Below are positions 23,826 through 33,717 of a DNA stretch of 64,000 bases, piece by piece (positions within the stretch are counted from its first letter, which is position 1; every line of letters starts with the position of its first letter). This DNA comes from JABDJX01 sp039942715 (GTDB taxonomy: Bacteria > Pseudomonadota > Alphaproteobacteria > Rhodobacterales > Rhodobacteraceae), in the NCBI GenBank assembly GCA_039942715.1, contig JBDVBY010000001.1, positions 682,001 to 746,000 on the forward strand, read 5' to 3'. Both the position numbers and the translations under genes were made by a program. The notes beneath the pieces were generated by a model. It did not search any database and was not told the DNA's origin. It was given only the letters and a program-made list of their open reading frames with translations.

Positions 23826-25607
23826 TCAAAGCGGCCAGAACACCAGAATGGCCGGGATCGACACGCAGATTACCAGTACTTCAAGTGGCAGGCCCATGCG
23901 CCAGTAATCGCCAAAGGCATACCCGCCGGGTCCAAGGATCAGCGTGTTGTTCTTGTGCCCAATCGGGGTGAGGAACGCACAAGATGCCGCCACCGCGACC
24001 GCCATCAAAAACGGGTCCGGGTTCACGCCAAGGGTTTGCGCCATCTGAATGCCAACCGGGGCTGCAACAATCGCTGTGGCTGTGTTGTTGAGCACATCCG
24101 ACAGCGTCATCGTCACCACCATCAAAACCGTTAGCACCGCCCAAGCCGGCCATCCTTGTGTCAGGGCCACCAGAGCATTGGCGATCAACGCCGTGCCGCC
24201 CGCGGCATCTAAAGCAGCCCCAAGCGGGATCATCGAGCCTAACAAGACAATCACCGGCCATTCGATGTGGTTATAGATGTCCGAAAGCGGCAGGATGCCC
24301 GACAGCACGTAAGCGATCACCACAACGCCCAGCGCGACAGGCAGGTAAACCCAGCCAAAGGATGCAATCGCAACTGCGGCGGCAAAGATGCCAATGGCGA
24401 TCCAGACTTTGCTGGTGTCGGTCACGATCAACCCGCGATCTGCCAGAGGCATCGTGCCAAGCCAGTCCGACACCGCCTCTCCCTGTCCCTCGGGTGTGAG
24501 AAGCAACAAGATGTCGCCCGGCTTTACGATCGCATCGCGCACCTTCTTTTTGATCTGCTTCCCCTCGCGCGACATCCCCAAAAGCACAGTGCGCTGCCGC
24601 CAGGCCAACCCAAGGCTTTTCGCGGACTTGCCGACAATGCGCGCGTTCTCTGGCACCACAACCTCGATCACAGACTGACCCTCGCCTGCGGTATCAAGGT
24701 GCTTTTGATCAACCTCACTGGCCAATTCCAATTTCAGCAGCGTGCGGAACTCATCCAACGCCTCGGGCGGTGCCTCGATCACAATCGCATCACCCGTCGC
24801 AATCACCGTATTGCGTTGTGTGCCGTATTTGCGTCTCCCGTCGCGGACAAGCCCAAGGATCGCAACGTCGTTCTTTTCGGCCACTTCGATCAGTTCGAAC
24901 ACACGCTGACCAATAATCTCTGACCCGTCCGGCACCCGCAGCTCTGCCGTGTAATCCTTTACCGATTGGCGCGTATCAGCCAGCGCCCCCTCGCCTTCGC
25001 GGCTTGGGATCAATCGCCAGCCGATCACAGCGACAAAGATCAGCCCGGCCAAAGCGGTGACAGCGCCCACTGGCGCAAAGTCAAACATCTTGAAGCCTTC
25101 GCCCAACTGGTCGCGCCGGATCGTGGCGATGACGATGTTGGGCGGCGTGCCGATCATCGTCACCATCCCGCCAAGGATCGTGCAAAACGACAGCGGCATC
25201 AGCGACAGACGTGCCGCCCGCCCGGCTTTCTTGGCCGTTTGAATATCGATAGGCATAAGCAGCGCGAGGGCTGCCACGTTGTTCATAAACGCCGACAGCA
25301 CGCCGCCGATGGTGCCCATGAAGGTGATGTGCGTGTTCAGCGAGCGATCTGGGTCGACCAGAGTGCGCGCAATCAGCGAGACAGCGCCCGAACGTACAAG
25401 GCCTGCCGAGACGACCAGCACCAACGCCACCACAATCGTGGCGGGATGCCCGAATCCGGAAAAGGCGTCATCGGTGGGCACAACGCCAAGGATAACACCC
25501 GCAATGAGGGCCGAGAACGCCACAAGGTCATAGCGAAACTTTCCCCACAGAAAGAGGCCAAAGACGGCGGCGAAAAGGGCGAAGAGGATGATCTGTTCGG
25601 TGCTCAT
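23826..25607 (-). CDS. SLC13 family permease with two RCK_C domains
   Basis: A 593-residue inner-membrane transporter of the SLC13/DASS (ArsB/NhaD-like) type. Hydrophobic segments at the N-terminal third include a conserved GGVLSAFMNNVAALALLMPI and GGMVTMIGTPPNIVIA. Two soluble TrkA-C/RCK_C domains follow in the middle (GSEIIGQRVFELIEVAEKNDVAILGLVRDG and ENARIVGKSAKSLGLAWRQRTVLLGM), and the second half holds further membrane segments with MVVTMTLSDVLNNTATAIVAAPVG. Such proteins carry sulfate, dicarboxylates or other anions. The substrate cannot be set here. Stands alone. Confidence 0.9.
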   Translation of the reverse strand: MSTEQIILFALFAAVFGLFLWGKFRYDLVAFSALIAGVILGVVPTDDAFSGFGHPATIVVALVLVVSAGLVRSGAVSLIARTLVDPDRSLNTHITFMGTIGGVLSAFMNNVAALALLMPIDIQTAKKAGRAARLSLMPLSFCTILGGMVTMIGTPPNIVIATIRRDQLGEGFKMFDFAPVGAVTALAGLIFVAVIGWRLIPSREGEGALADTRQSVKDYTAELRVPDGSEIIGQRVFELIEVAEKNDVAILGLVRDGRRKYGTQRNTVIATGDAIVIEAPPEALDEFRTLLKLELASEVDQKHLDTAGEGQSVIEVVVPENARIVGKSAKSLGLAWRQRTVLLGMSREGKQIKKKVRDAIVKPGDILLLLTPEGQGEAVSDWLGTMPLADRGLIVTDTSKVWIAIGIFAAAVAIASFGWVYLPVALGVVVIAYVLSGILPLSDIYNHIEWPVIVLLGSMIPLGAALDAAGGTALIANALVALTQGWPAWAVLTVLMVVTMTLSDVLNNTATAIVAAPVGIQMAQTLGVNPDPFLMAVAVAASCAFLTPIGHKNNTLILGPGGYAFGDYWRMGLPLEVLVICVSIPAILVFWPL

Positions 25608-25754
25608 AAGGGAGAGTTAAGCCATTGTGCGCGTGGTGGCTATATCTGGAATGCAGCTCCGCACGGCTCGCGAGGTGAATGGCCGTTTTGTGCCCATATT
25701 GCTATTTTGAGTAATTGCGGCGAATGTCCGCATTGTCTGTTTGTGGAGTTGAGA

Positions 25755-26801
25755 ATGACTCTCCCAGAAAAAATGTACGGTGTCGTCCTAAATGGTCATG
25801 GTGGCCCTGAAATGCTGGAGTGGCGCGATGATTTGCCTGTTCCTGCGCTGGGGAAGAATGATGTCATCGTTCGAGTTGGTGCTGCGGGCGTCAATAACAC
25901 TGATATCAACACGCGAACGGCGTGGTATTCGAAAGGCGGAGCAGAAGCAGACGACGCAACTTGGTCGGGTAAACCTCTAACGTTTCCGCGCATTCAAGGA
26001 GCCGATGTCTGCGGCGAGATAGTCGCGGTTGGCACTGCAATCGATGCGGCACGAATTGGCGAACGTATCTTGATCGAACCCTGCATTCGCGAGGCAAATG
26101 GGGCCACACTTGCAATGCCATGGTATTTTGGGTCCGAGTGTGACGGCGGATTTGCGCAATATACAAAGGTTGCGGCACGTCATGCGCACGCGATCAAATG
26201 CGATTTGACAGATGTCGAACTGGCTTCTTTTCCCTGTTCATATTCAACAGCCGAAAACATGCTAACACGCGCCAATGTAGGGCCAAACGACACAGTGTTG
26301 GTCACGGGCGCGTCTGGCGGCGTGGGTTCGGCCACGGTCCAACTTGCACAAGCTCGTGGGGCCAAAGTGGTTGCTGTCACAAGCGCATCTAAAGCAGAAA
26401 CCCTTTTAGAGCTTGGCGCGATGAAGACACTTGATCGTGGCGATGATCTTGTTGCTGAACTTGGCGCGAACAGCATTGATGTCGTTATCGATCTGGTGGC
26501 TGGTCCAAAGTGGCCGTCGCTGCTTGATGTATTGCGGCCCGGTGGGCGCTATGCCGTTGCCGGGGCGATTGGTGGTCCACTTGTAGAGCTCGATGTCCGC
26601 ACCCTATATCTCAAAGACCTCAGCTTCTTTGGTTGCACCGTGTTAGAGCCACAGGTTTTCAGCAATCTTGTTGAGCGGATCGAACGCAAAGAAATTAAGC
26701 CTTTGGTGGCCGAAACCTATCCGTTGCGCGATATTTCGACGGCGCAGCAGGCATTCGGCGAAAAGGGACATATTGGAAAAATCGTGCTGGATTTAGGCTG
26801 A
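25755..26801 (+). CDS. zinc-type alcohol dehydrogenase-like / quinone oxidoreductase family protein
   Basis: A 348-residue MDR-superfamily NAD(P)H-dependent oxidoreductase. It shows the N-terminal GroES-like domain (PVPALGKNDVIVRVGAAGVNNTDINTRTAWY, RIQGADVCGEIVAVG) and the Rossmann segment VLVTGASGGVGSATVQLAQARGAKVVAVTS. The cysteine/histidine zinc ligands of true alcohol dehydrogenases are mostly absent, so a quinone or enone reductase is more likely. The reading frame is open back to 24966, but that part is antisense to the SLC13 gene; the ATG at 25755 follows a GGAG motif. No operon partner. Confidence 0.85.
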   Translation: MTLPEKMYGVVLNGHGGPEMLEWRDDLPVPALGKNDVIVRVGAAGVNNTDINTRTAWYSKGGAEADDATWSGKPLTFPRIQGADVCGEIVAVGTAIDAARIGERILIEPCIREANGATLAMPWYFGSECDGGFAQYTKVAARHAHAIKCDLTDVELASFPCSYSTAENMLTRANVGPNDTVLVTGASGGVGSATVQLAQARGAKVVAVTSASKAETLLELGAMKTLDRGDDLVAELGANSIDVVIDLVAGPKWPSLLDVLRPGGRYAVAGAIGGPLVELDVRTLYLKDLSFFGCTVLEPQVFSNLVERIERKEIKPLVAETYPLRDISTAQQAFGEKGHIGKIVLDLG

Positions 26802-26953
26802 CCAGATTCGCTTGAACAAACGCGTGAGCGGACGTTCGTCTGAAAACCAAAGAGGGCGGCTCTGTCCACAAAGCAGCCCTTCAAACACAAAGCACGCTTC
26901 TCTTGCTTTCCCAATAGTCCTGATGGCATTTACCCGCAAAACGAGGACCCATC

Positions 26954-27556
26954 ATGTCAGAAAACGACACTATCCGCCCAATATCAAAGCAGGTCTTGTC
27001 CGACAACTGGGGCACCCTGTCAAAGCACAGCTTTGAGTACCGCCACCGCTCGGGTGCATGGCAGCACCAGACGCGCGAGGTCTATGATCGCGGCAACGGG
27101 GCGACCTGTCTGCTCTATAACCCCGACACGGGCTGCGTGCTGTTAACGCGGCAGTTTCGCTTGCCAGTGTTTTTGAACGGTGGTCGAGAGTCTATGATCG
27201 AAACGCCTGCCGGGTTGCTTGAAGGGGCGGAACCCGCCACACGGATGCGCGCCGAGTTGATCGAAGAAACCGGTTTTCAGATCGACGCCCTGACGCATCT
27301 GTTTGATATCTACATGAGCCCGGGATCGGTGACCGAATATCTGGCGTTTTTTAAAGGGACTTACTCCTTTGACAATCAAACAGGAGATGGCGGCGGTGTC
27401 TTTGCCGAAGGTGAAGATATCGAGGTGCTGCATATGCCGTTACGCGAGGCGATGGACATGATTACGCGTGGCGAGATCTGTGATGCCAAGACAGTGATCC
27501 TGATCCAAAACCTGATGATCGAAACTCTGCAAACGGCGCAAAAACAGACCGCTTAG
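26954..27556 (+). CDS. Nudix hydrolase, NudK-like
   Basis: A 200-residue Nudix pyrophosphatase. The Nudix box is seen at GLLEGAEPATRMRAELIEETGF with the layout of GDP-mannose pyrophosphatase NudK/ADP-ribose pyrophosphatase, preceded by VLLTRQFRLPVFLNGGRESMIETPA. It probably hydrolyses a nucleotide sugar; which one is not clear. The ATG at 26954 begins MSENDTIRPISKQVLSDNWG, a normal N-terminus. It stands alone upstream of the Mrp operon, about 190 bases away. Confidence 0.88.
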   Translation: MSENDTIRPISKQVLSDNWGTLSKHSFEYRHRSGAWQHQTREVYDRGNGATCLLYNPDTGCVLLTRQFRLPVFLNGGRESMIETPAGLLEGAEPATRMRAELIEETGFQIDALTHLFDIYMSPGSVTEYLAFFKGTYSFDNQTGDGGGVFAEGEDIEVLHMPLREAMDMITRGEICDAKTVILIQNLMIETLQTAQKQTA

Positions 27557-27690
27557 CGCGGTTGGCTTTTGTCAAACCAAACTTCTGACTTCTGTTAGCG
27601 TTAAACCTGACGAAAACCGTTGCCAGCCCCCAAAATCCAACTACATTCTCTCTTAATGCTAACGTGCGAGAGGTCGGGTCATTCTCGCAT

Positions 27691-27705
27691 TGCGGAGTTT
27701 CCGCA
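27691..27705. promoter_or_regulatory. short inverted repeat upstream of mrpA
   Basis: Perfect repeat TGCGGA-GTT-TCCGCA, 40 bases before the mrpA start. Could be an operator or leader hairpin; no known motif match. Confidence 0.3.
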
Positions 27706-27744
27706 TACGCGCATAATGGCCCATAACTGGTTGCAGGAGCTCGC

Positions 27745-30630
27745 GTGTCCCTCTTTCTGATCGTTGCCCTCCCTTTCTTTGGCGCGCTTTTGCCGGGATT
27801 GATGAACCAAGCTGGCCGCCAAGCCTGCGCGGGGGTCACCTTTGCCGTCTCCCTTGCCGCCTTTGTCGGATTGCTGACCAACCTGCCTGCGGTTCTCGCC
27901 GGAGACGTTGTCACAGCGCGCGTTGATTGGATGCCCCAGTTGGGCATGAACTTTACACTTATGCTGGATGGCTTGTGCTTTTTCTTTGCCATGCTGATCC
28001 TTGGCATCGGCTTGCTGATCATTGCTTACGGTCGCTCGTATCTGGCGCGCGATGATAACATGGGCGAGTTTTTCACCTACCTATTGCTGTTCCAAGGCGC
28101 GATGGTTGGTATCGTTCTGTCTGATAACATCCTGCTTTTGCTTGTTTTCTGGGAATTAACTTCGCTGTCTTCCTTCCTGTTGATCGGCTATTGGAAGCAC
28201 TTGCCCGAAGGTCGTCAAGGCGCGCGCATGGCACTCACCGTGACCGGCATGGGCGGGCTTGCGATGATTGGTGGCATGCTGATCCTTGGGAATATCGTCG
28301 GAAGTTATGACCTAAGTGTGATCCTTCAAAACCGCGAGATGATCCAAGACTCGCCGCTTTACTTGCCTGCGCTTATCCTGATCCTGCTTGGCTGTTTCAC
28401 CAAATCGGCACAGTTCCCGTTCCACTTCTGGCTGCCCCACGCGATGGCCGCGCCGACGCCTGTGTCCGCCTATCTGCACTCGGCCACGATGGTAAAGGCG
28501 GGCATTTTCCTGATGGCGCGCATGTGGCCAGTTCTTTCTGGCACTACCGAGTGGTTCGTGATCGTCACATCTGCTGGTTTGATCACCATGGTACTTGGCG
28601 CATTCATTGCGATCTTTAAACACGACCTGAAGGCCCTGCTCGCCTTTTCCACGGTCAGCCATCTCGGTCTGATCACCATGCTCTTGGGCACCGGCACCGC
28701 CTTTGGCGCAATGGCAGCGATGTTCCACATCTTGAACCACGCAACGTTCAAAGCGGCCCTCTTTATGTCAGCAGGCATCGTCGATCACGAGGCGCACACG
28801 CGCGATATTCAAAAACTGGGAGGATTGCGCACACTGATGCCGATCACCTTTGTGATTGTCACGGTCGCGGCCCTGTCGATGGCAGGCATTCCGTTCCTGA
28901 ACGGGTTCCTCTCAAAGGAAATGATGCTGGAAGAGGCCAATCACACGGTCCTGTTCAATTCGCCGTACCTTGTGCCTGTACTGGCGACGATCGGTTCGCT
29001 GTTCTCAGCCGCTTACTGCTTCCGCCTGATTGGCCACGTCTTCCTTGGGCCCGTGCGCAACGATTACCCCAGCACACCGCATGATCCCGGCGCAGGTCTT
29101 TGGTTGCCGCCTGCGATCCTTGCCGTGATGGTCGTTGTAATCGGTGTTGCGCCTGCTTTGGTTGAGCCCTTCGTCAAAATGGTCACGGCGTCGGTCTTGG
29201 GCGAAGCCGCTGAGGTGCCGAAGGCATATTTCAAAATCTGGCACGGATTGGTGCCCGCGCTTTATATGTCGATCGCTGCCGTTGTCGGTGGTCTATTGTT
29301 GATGGCGATTTACAAGCCGCTGCAGAAAATGTGGGACGTCGCGCCGCGCCCCGAAGCGAAGACAATCTTCGAAGGCTTGATCGAAGGTATCGTCGCAACC
29401 GCCAAAACCTTGACCCACCCGCTGCACAACGGCGCGTTCTCACGCTATGCCTCGATCTTTGCGGTTACTGTTGCGGCCGCAGGATACCACGCTTGGGCCA
29501 CAGGTTTGGTTGGTCCGCAAACGCGCACATTGCAAGCAGTAACCGTCGTCGAAGTTGTTGGTTGGCTGCTGTTGGTTGCAGCAACGACAGGGCTTGTCTT
29601 CCTGCACCGCAACCGATTGCTGGCGCTGGTTCTCATCGGCATCGTTGGGCTCATGGTGTCCATCGGCTTCGTTCTGTTCAGCGCGCCCGATCTGGCGATG
29701 ACGCAGTTCACAGTTGAAACCGTCACAATCATCTTGTTGCTGCTGGCTCTGAACTTCCTGCCCAATCAAACTCCGATTGAGAGCAGTGTGCTTAAGCGTC
29801 TGCGCGATGGCGGCATCGCGGTTGTCGGTGGTTTGATGATGTTTGCGCTGTCCTATCACTACCTGCTGCGTGACGCGGTCACGGCACCTATTTCCGAATT
29901 CCACCTCGCCAATTCCTACAAAGGCGGTGGCGGTACAAACGTCGTCAACGTGATCCTCGTCGATTTCCGTGGCTTTGACACTTATGGCGAGATCATCGTT
30001 TTGGGGATCGCTGCGCTATTGATCTTTGCGCTGACCGAGACGCTACTGGCTGGCCCCGTGCGTGCGCGCTTGCTCAACCGCCTACCTGATCAGCCGCGTG
30101 CAGGCAACGTCCACCCGATGATGATGGTCGTCCTGACCCGTGTCATGATGCCGATGGTGCTGATGGTCGGCTTTTACATCTTCCTGCGTGGCCACAACGA
30201 GCCGGGTGGAGGATTTATCGCAGGCCTGATCGTCTCGATTGCGGTGGTCATGCAGTATATGGCCTCCGGGTTTTCTTGGGCCGCGCAACGCCAGCGTTAT
30301 CCCTATCACGGCATCATTGGCGCAGGCGTGATTATCGCAGGCCTCACAGGCGTTGGCTCTTGGTTTGCGGGTGTTCCGTTTATGTCGACCGCATTCACCT
30401 ACGTGCGCATCCCGCCGTTCAACGAATTTGAATTGGCCACCGCCGTCCTGTTCGATCTTGGAGTCTTCCTCGCTGTTGTTGGCGCTGTGATGCTGTCGCT
30501 TGAAAGCTTCTCGCGGCTTGCGCGCCGCGCCCATGTAAAGGACTCCGAGTTTGCGATGGATATTGATCCGTCGCGCGATGACGGACGCAACGACGGCATG
30601 GAAAACATGCCAAGCAAGGAGGGGGCGTAA
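27745..30630 (+). CDS. mrpA: Na+/H+ antiporter subunit MrpA fused to MrpB (PhaAB)
   Basis: Large inner-membrane subunit of the group 1 (fused-AB) Mrp/Pha cation-proton antiporter, related to NuoL of complex I. The 961-residue product has the NuoL-like core (GEFFTYLLLFQGAMVGIVLSDNILLLLVFWELTSLSSFLLIGYW, HFWLPHAMAAPTPVSAYLHSATMVKAG, KALLAFSTVSHLGLI) and, from about residue 790, an MnhB domain (RVMMPMVLMVGFYIFLRGHNEPGGGFIAGL). The start is GTG with AGGAG six bases upstream. It is the first of six contiguous genes. Function: Na+ or K+ extrusion and pH homeostasis, expected in a marine cell. Confidence 0.95.
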   Translation: MSLFLIVALPFFGALLPGLMNQAGRQACAGVTFAVSLAAFVGLLTNLPAVLAGDVVTARVDWMPQLGMNFTLMLDGLCFFFAMLILGIGLLIIAYGRSYLARDDNMGEFFTYLLLFQGAMVGIVLSDNILLLLVFWELTSLSSFLLIGYWKHLPEGRQGARMALTVTGMGGLAMIGGMLILGNIVGSYDLSVILQNREMIQDSPLYLPALILILLGCFTKSAQFPFHFWLPHAMAAPTPVSAYLHSATMVKAGIFLMARMWPVLSGTTEWFVIVTSAGLITMVLGAFIAIFKHDLKALLAFSTVSHLGLITMLLGTGTAFGAMAAMFHILNHATFKAALFMSAGIVDHEAHTRDIQKLGGLRTLMPITFVIVTVAALSMAGIPFLNGFLSKEMMLEEANHTVLFNSPYLVPVLATIGSLFSAAYCFRLIGHVFLGPVRNDYPSTPHDPGAGLWLPPAILAVMVVVIGVAPALVEPFVKMVTASVLGEAAEVPKAYFKIWHGLVPALYMSIAAVVGGLLLMAIYKPLQKMWDVAPRPEAKTIFEGLIEGIVATAKTLTHPLHNGAFSRYASIFAVTVAAAGYHAWATGLVGPQTRTLQAVTVVEVVGWLLLVAATTGLVFLHRNRLLALVLIGIVGLMVSIGFVLFSAPDLAMTQFTVETVTIILLLLALNFLPNQTPIESSVLKRLRDGGIAVVGGLMMFALSYHYLLRDAVTAPISEFHLANSYKGGGGTNVVNVILVDFRGFDTYGEIIVLGIAALLIFALTETLLAGPVRARLLNRLPDQPRAGNVHPMMMVVLTRVMMPMVLMVGFYIFLRGHNEPGGGFIAGLIVSIAVVMQYMASGFSWAAQRQRYPYHGIIGAGVIIAGLTGVGSWFAGVPFMSTAFTYVRIPPFNEFELATAVLFDLGVFLAVVGAVMLSLESFSRLARRAHVKDSEFAMDIDPSRDDGRNDGMENMPSKEGA

Positions 30631-30632
30631 CC

Positions 30633-30983
30633 ATGGAACTGCTTGTCGCCTCTGCCATTGGTATTCTTACTGCGGGTGGTCTTTACCTTGTTCTTCGCTT
30701 GCGCACCTTCCCGGTGATTTTGGGCATTTCGCTGCTGACTTATGCCGTGAACGTTTTCCTGTTCGCTTCAGGCCGCTTAACCGTGGGATCGCCGCCCGTA
30801 TTGCGCGACGGAGTGACAAACTACGCCGACCCTCTGCCACAAGCTTTGGTCCTGACTGCGATTGTGATCTCGTTCGGGATGACTGCGGTGGTCGTGATGG
30901 TCGCGCTTGGCGCGTACCTTGGATCAGACGATGATCACGTCGATGATCCGCATGAGCCTGCCCAAGATGGGGACGCGTCATGA
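30633..30983 (+). CDS. mrpC: Na+/H+ antiporter subunit MrpC
   Basis: A 116-residue NuoK-like subunit with three hydrophobic segments (LLVASAIGILTAGGLYLVL, FPVILGISLLTYAVNVFLFA, LPQALVLTAIVISFGMTAVVVMVALGAYL), typical of MrpC/PhaC, with an acidic C-terminal tail. It begins two bases after the mrpA stop, and its own stop overlaps the mrpD start as ATGA. Part of the Mrp membrane complex. Confidence 0.95.
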   Translation: MELLVASAIGILTAGGLYLVLRLRTFPVILGISLLTYAVNVFLFASGRLTVGSPPVLRDGVTNYADPLPQALVLTAIVISFGMTAVVVMVALGAYLGSDDDHVDDPHEPAQDGDAS

Positions 30984-32545
30984 CCCATTGGATCATTCTG
31001 CTCATTATCCTGCCTGCGATCCTAGCGCCATTCATCGTGCTGGCCGCGCGCTATCACATGGGCATACAGCGGGTGTTTTCGATCGCGGGTGTTTCGGCCC
31101 TTATCGCGATTGCAGCAAGCCTTGCTTGGCAGGCCTCTGACGGCACTATTATCCTTTATCGCCTTGGCGACTGGGCCGCGCCCTTTGGCATTGTGCTGGT
31201 TGGGGATCGGCTCTCAACGATTATGGTTCTGCTGACCAGCGTTCTGGCGCTGTTCGTGCTGCTCTACGCAATCGGATCGAAATGGGACGAGCGCGGGCGG
31301 CATTTCCATGCGCTTTTCCAGTTCCAGTTGATGGGCATCATGGGCGCGTTTCTGACGGGTGATTTGTTTAACCTTTTCGTCTTCTTTGAAGTGCTGTTGA
31401 TCGCCTCTTATGGTCTGATGATCCACGCAGGTGGCGACGCAAGGCTGCGGGCGGGCGTACAATACGTGCTTTATAACCTGCTCGGATCGACGCTGTTTCT
31501 CTTCGCACTGGGGGCGATTTACGCTGAAACCGGCACGCTGAATATGGCCGATCTAGCCGACCGTATCGCTCTGTTCGATGGCACAGAAACCGTTGGTATC
31601 CGCATCGCCGCCGTGCTGCTTTTGCTTGTCTTTGCAATCAAAGCCGCCATCGCGCCGCTACACTTTTGGCTGCCTTCCAGCTATTCCGAAGCGCCCGCGC
31701 CCGTTGCTGCTCTCTTTGCAATCATGACCAAAGTTGGTGCTTATTCGATCATCCGCGTCTACACGCTTGCCTTCCCGCCGGACGTAGACGTCACCGCCGG
31801 ATTGCACAGTCTTTGGCTGTTGCCCGCGGCCTTGCTGACCATGGTGATCGGCGCTGTTGGCGTGTTGGCGGCGAAGAAATTGGATCGCTTGGTGGCCTTC
31901 TCAGTCGTCGGCTCGATGGGCATGGTCATGGTTGCCATCGCGCAGTTCACCCCTGTCAGCATCGCAGCAGCCCTTTATTACATGATGCACTCGACATTGG
32001 CGGCAGCCACGCTGTTCCTAATCTCGGACCTTGTGCGGTCCAGCCGCCCGCATTTACGCCTGACAACCGAATTGCCGGTCTCGGGCGCGGCGCTGACCGC
32101 TGCTGCCTTTTTCGTCGGAGCTATTGCGATGGCAGGCTTGCCACCGCTGTCGGGTTTCGTAGGCAAACTGCTGATCTTGGACGCAAGCTATACGTCGCCG
32201 CTTGTGGTCTGGATTTGGGTCATCGTTCTAAGCGCAAGTTTGGTCACCGTAGTTGGCTTTGCGCGCGCAGGCAGTACGATTTTCTGGAAAGCCGAAAGCG
32301 TCGAGAAGCCAGAAGACTATGCACCCGATCCGCGCCCTTCTGCGTTGTCTTATGTTGCCGTTGGCGGCCTTGTCAGTCTGCTGATCGCCCACACCGTTTT
32401 CGCCGGGCCCATGCATCGGCTGATGTCCGACACGTCCGCGCAGCTTTTTGCACCTGAACCCTACATCTCTACCGTGCTTGATACGCCAGGGCGGCTAAGC
32501 AAGCCAAAAGACGCCTCTGACACCGCAGAAAAGAAGGAGGAGTAA
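30980..32545 (+). CDS. mrpD: Na+/H+ antiporter subunit MrpD
   Basis: A 521-residue NuoN/NuoM-like antiporter subunit. Conserved blocks are GDLFNLFVFFEVLLIASYGLM, AIKAAIAPLHFWLPSSYSEAPAPVAALFAIMTKVGAYSI, and KKLDRLVAFSVVGSMGMVMVAI, with the lysine and glutamate residues used in proton translocation. About fourteen membrane segments and a charged tail are seen. The start overlaps mrpC by four bases; mrpE begins one base after its stop. Confidence 0.95.
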   Translation: MTHWIILLIILPAILAPFIVLAARYHMGIQRVFSIAGVSALIAIAASLAWQASDGTIILYRLGDWAAPFGIVLVGDRLSTIMVLLTSVLALFVLLYAIGSKWDERGRHFHALFQFQLMGIMGAFLTGDLFNLFVFFEVLLIASYGLMIHAGGDARLRAGVQYVLYNLLGSTLFLFALGAIYAETGTLNMADLADRIALFDGTETVGIRIAAVLLLLVFAIKAAIAPLHFWLPSSYSEAPAPVAALFAIMTKVGAYSIIRVYTLAFPPDVDVTAGLHSLWLLPAALLTMVIGAVGVLAAKKLDRLVAFSVVGSMGMVMVAIAQFTPVSIAAALYYMMHSTLAAATLFLISDLVRSSRPHLRLTTELPVSGAALTAAAFFVGAIAMAGLPPLSGFVGKLLILDASYTSPLVVWIWVIVLSASLVTVVGFARAGSTIFWKAESVEKPEDYAPDPRPSALSYVAVGGLVSLLIAHTVFAGPMHRLMSDTSAQLFAPEPYISTVLDTPGRLSKPKDASDTAEKKEE

Positions 32546-32546
32546 G

Positions 32547-33050
32547 ATGCTATCGCGCGCTATCCGCTGGCTTTTGCCACACCCCCTTCTGACCGTGATC
32601 CTCGCTGTCATTTGGATCCTGCTGCAAAACAAATTCTCAGCAGGCATGTTCGTTTTCGGCCTGATCCTTGGCATCATCATCCCGATTCTGACTGCGGCGT
32701 ACTGGCCCGACCGCCCAAGTGGTATGCGGTTTGGCAAGTTCATGGTGTATTGCTGCGTGGTGATCTGGGATATTGTCGTCGCCAACATTCAGGTGGCGTG
32801 GATCGTATTAACCGTACCGAATTCCAAGTTGAAACCAGCGTGGATCTCTATCCCGCTCAACCTGACGCAACCCGAAGCGATTACCCTGTTGGCAGGCACA
32901 ATCACACTGACGCCGGGCACAGTTTCTGCTGACCTGTCCAACGAAGGACACAGCCTGTTGGTGCATGTGTTGCACACTGATGATCCTGACGGGGTACGTG
33001 ACGAAATCAAACAACGCTATGAAGCGCGCCTGATGGAGATTTTCGTATGA
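32547..33050 (+). CDS. mrpE: Na+/H+ antiporter subunit MrpE
   Basis: A 167-residue subunit with membrane segments near the N-terminus (LLTVILAVIWILLQNKFSAGMFVFGLILGIIIPIL) and a conserved cytoplasmic part (NLTQPEAITLLAGTITLTPGT), the MrpE/PhaE hallmark. The ATG follows a GAGGAG site inside the end of mrpD. Its stop overlaps mrpF as ATGA. Needed for complex assembly in characterised systems. Confidence 0.94.
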   Translation: MLSRAIRWLLPHPLLTVILAVIWILLQNKFSAGMFVFGLILGIIIPILTAAYWPDRPSGMRFGKFMVYCCVVIWDIVVANIQVAWIVLTVPNSKLKPAWISIPLNLTQPEAITLLAGTITLTPGTVSADLSNEGHSLLVHVLHTDDPDGVRDEIKQRYEARLMEIFV

Positions 33051-33334
33051 GTTTCGCCCAAGACTTTATGAACATCGCATTGATCATTGCCTTTGGCGCA
33101 GTCTCGCTGGCTCAAATCATGGCGATGATCCGGCTGATAATCGGCCCTTCAACGGGTGATCGCATCCTTGCACTTGATACGATGGTGATTAATGCCATAG
33201 CGATCATTATTTTGCTGGGCATCGCCCAAGGCACGCGGATTTATTTTGAAGTGTCGCTGATCATTGCAATGCTTGGCTTTGTTTCTACCGTCGCCTACGC
33301 CCGTTTCGTCCTACGCGGGGATATCATCGAATGA
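33047..33334 (+). CDS. mrpF: Na+/H+ antiporter subunit MrpF
   Basis: A 95-residue membrane protein with three hydrophobic segments and the MrpF block MIRLIIGPSTGDRILALDTMVINAIAII. Four-base overlaps with mrpE upstream and mrpG downstream show translational coupling. Small structural subunit of the antiporter. Confidence 0.94.
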   Translation: MSFAQDFMNIALIIAFGAVSLAQIMAMIRLIIGPSTGDRILALDTMVINAIAIIILLGIAQGTRIYFEVSLIIAMLGFVSTVAYARFVLRGDIIE

Positions 33335-33717
33335 CCCTGCAAATCATCGCGACATATCTGATCGGAGTTTTCCTACTCATCGGCGCATTCTTCGCCTTAG
33401 TCGGTGCCATCGGCTTGTTGAAATTCAACGACTCGATGACCCGCCTGCACGCCCCCACAAAGGTCGGCACGCTGGGCGTCGGATCAATCCTATTTGGCTC
33501 GATGATTTACTTTTTCGCCTATGGCTCGGGATCAATTCATGAGCTTTTGATCATGGCGTTCTTGTTTGCGACGGCACCAATTTCGGCAAACTTCATTGCC
33601 AAAGTGGTGATCCACAGAGAAAACTGCGACACGCCGCCTGCACCGGACCGTGACAAGACATGGTCAACATTGGATGTCCCAAAAGCTGATCAGGAAATAT
33701 CCGAGCAACAGTCCTAA
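33331..33717 (+). CDS. mrpG: Na+/H+ antiporter subunit MrpG
   Basis: A 128-residue subunit with three hydrophobic segments and the PhaG/MnhG pattern GAIGLLKFNDSMTRLHAPTKVGTLGVG, then a polar tail. It is the last gene of the operon. Its TAA stop overlaps by two bases the TAG stop of the convergent YcaQ-like gene, so no intergenic terminator can exist between them and transcription probably runs into the opposite gene. Confidence 0.94.
   Translation: MTLQIIATYLIGVFLLIGAFFALVGAIGLLKFNDSMTRLHAPTKVGTLGVGSILFGSMIYFFAYGSGSIHELLIMAFLFATAPISANFIAKVVIHRENCDTPPAPDRDKTWSTLDVPKADQEISEQQS

Noticed and set aside
24966..25754. N-terminal 263-codon extension of the MDR oxidoreductase frame
   Set aside because: Antisense to the SLC13 gene; the oxidoreductase fold begins after the ATG at 25755, which has its own ribosome binding site.
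26802..26953. Possible hairpin after the MDR oxidoreductase gene
   Set aside because: The stem has a mismatch, a long loop and no T-tract, so it was not listed as a terminator.
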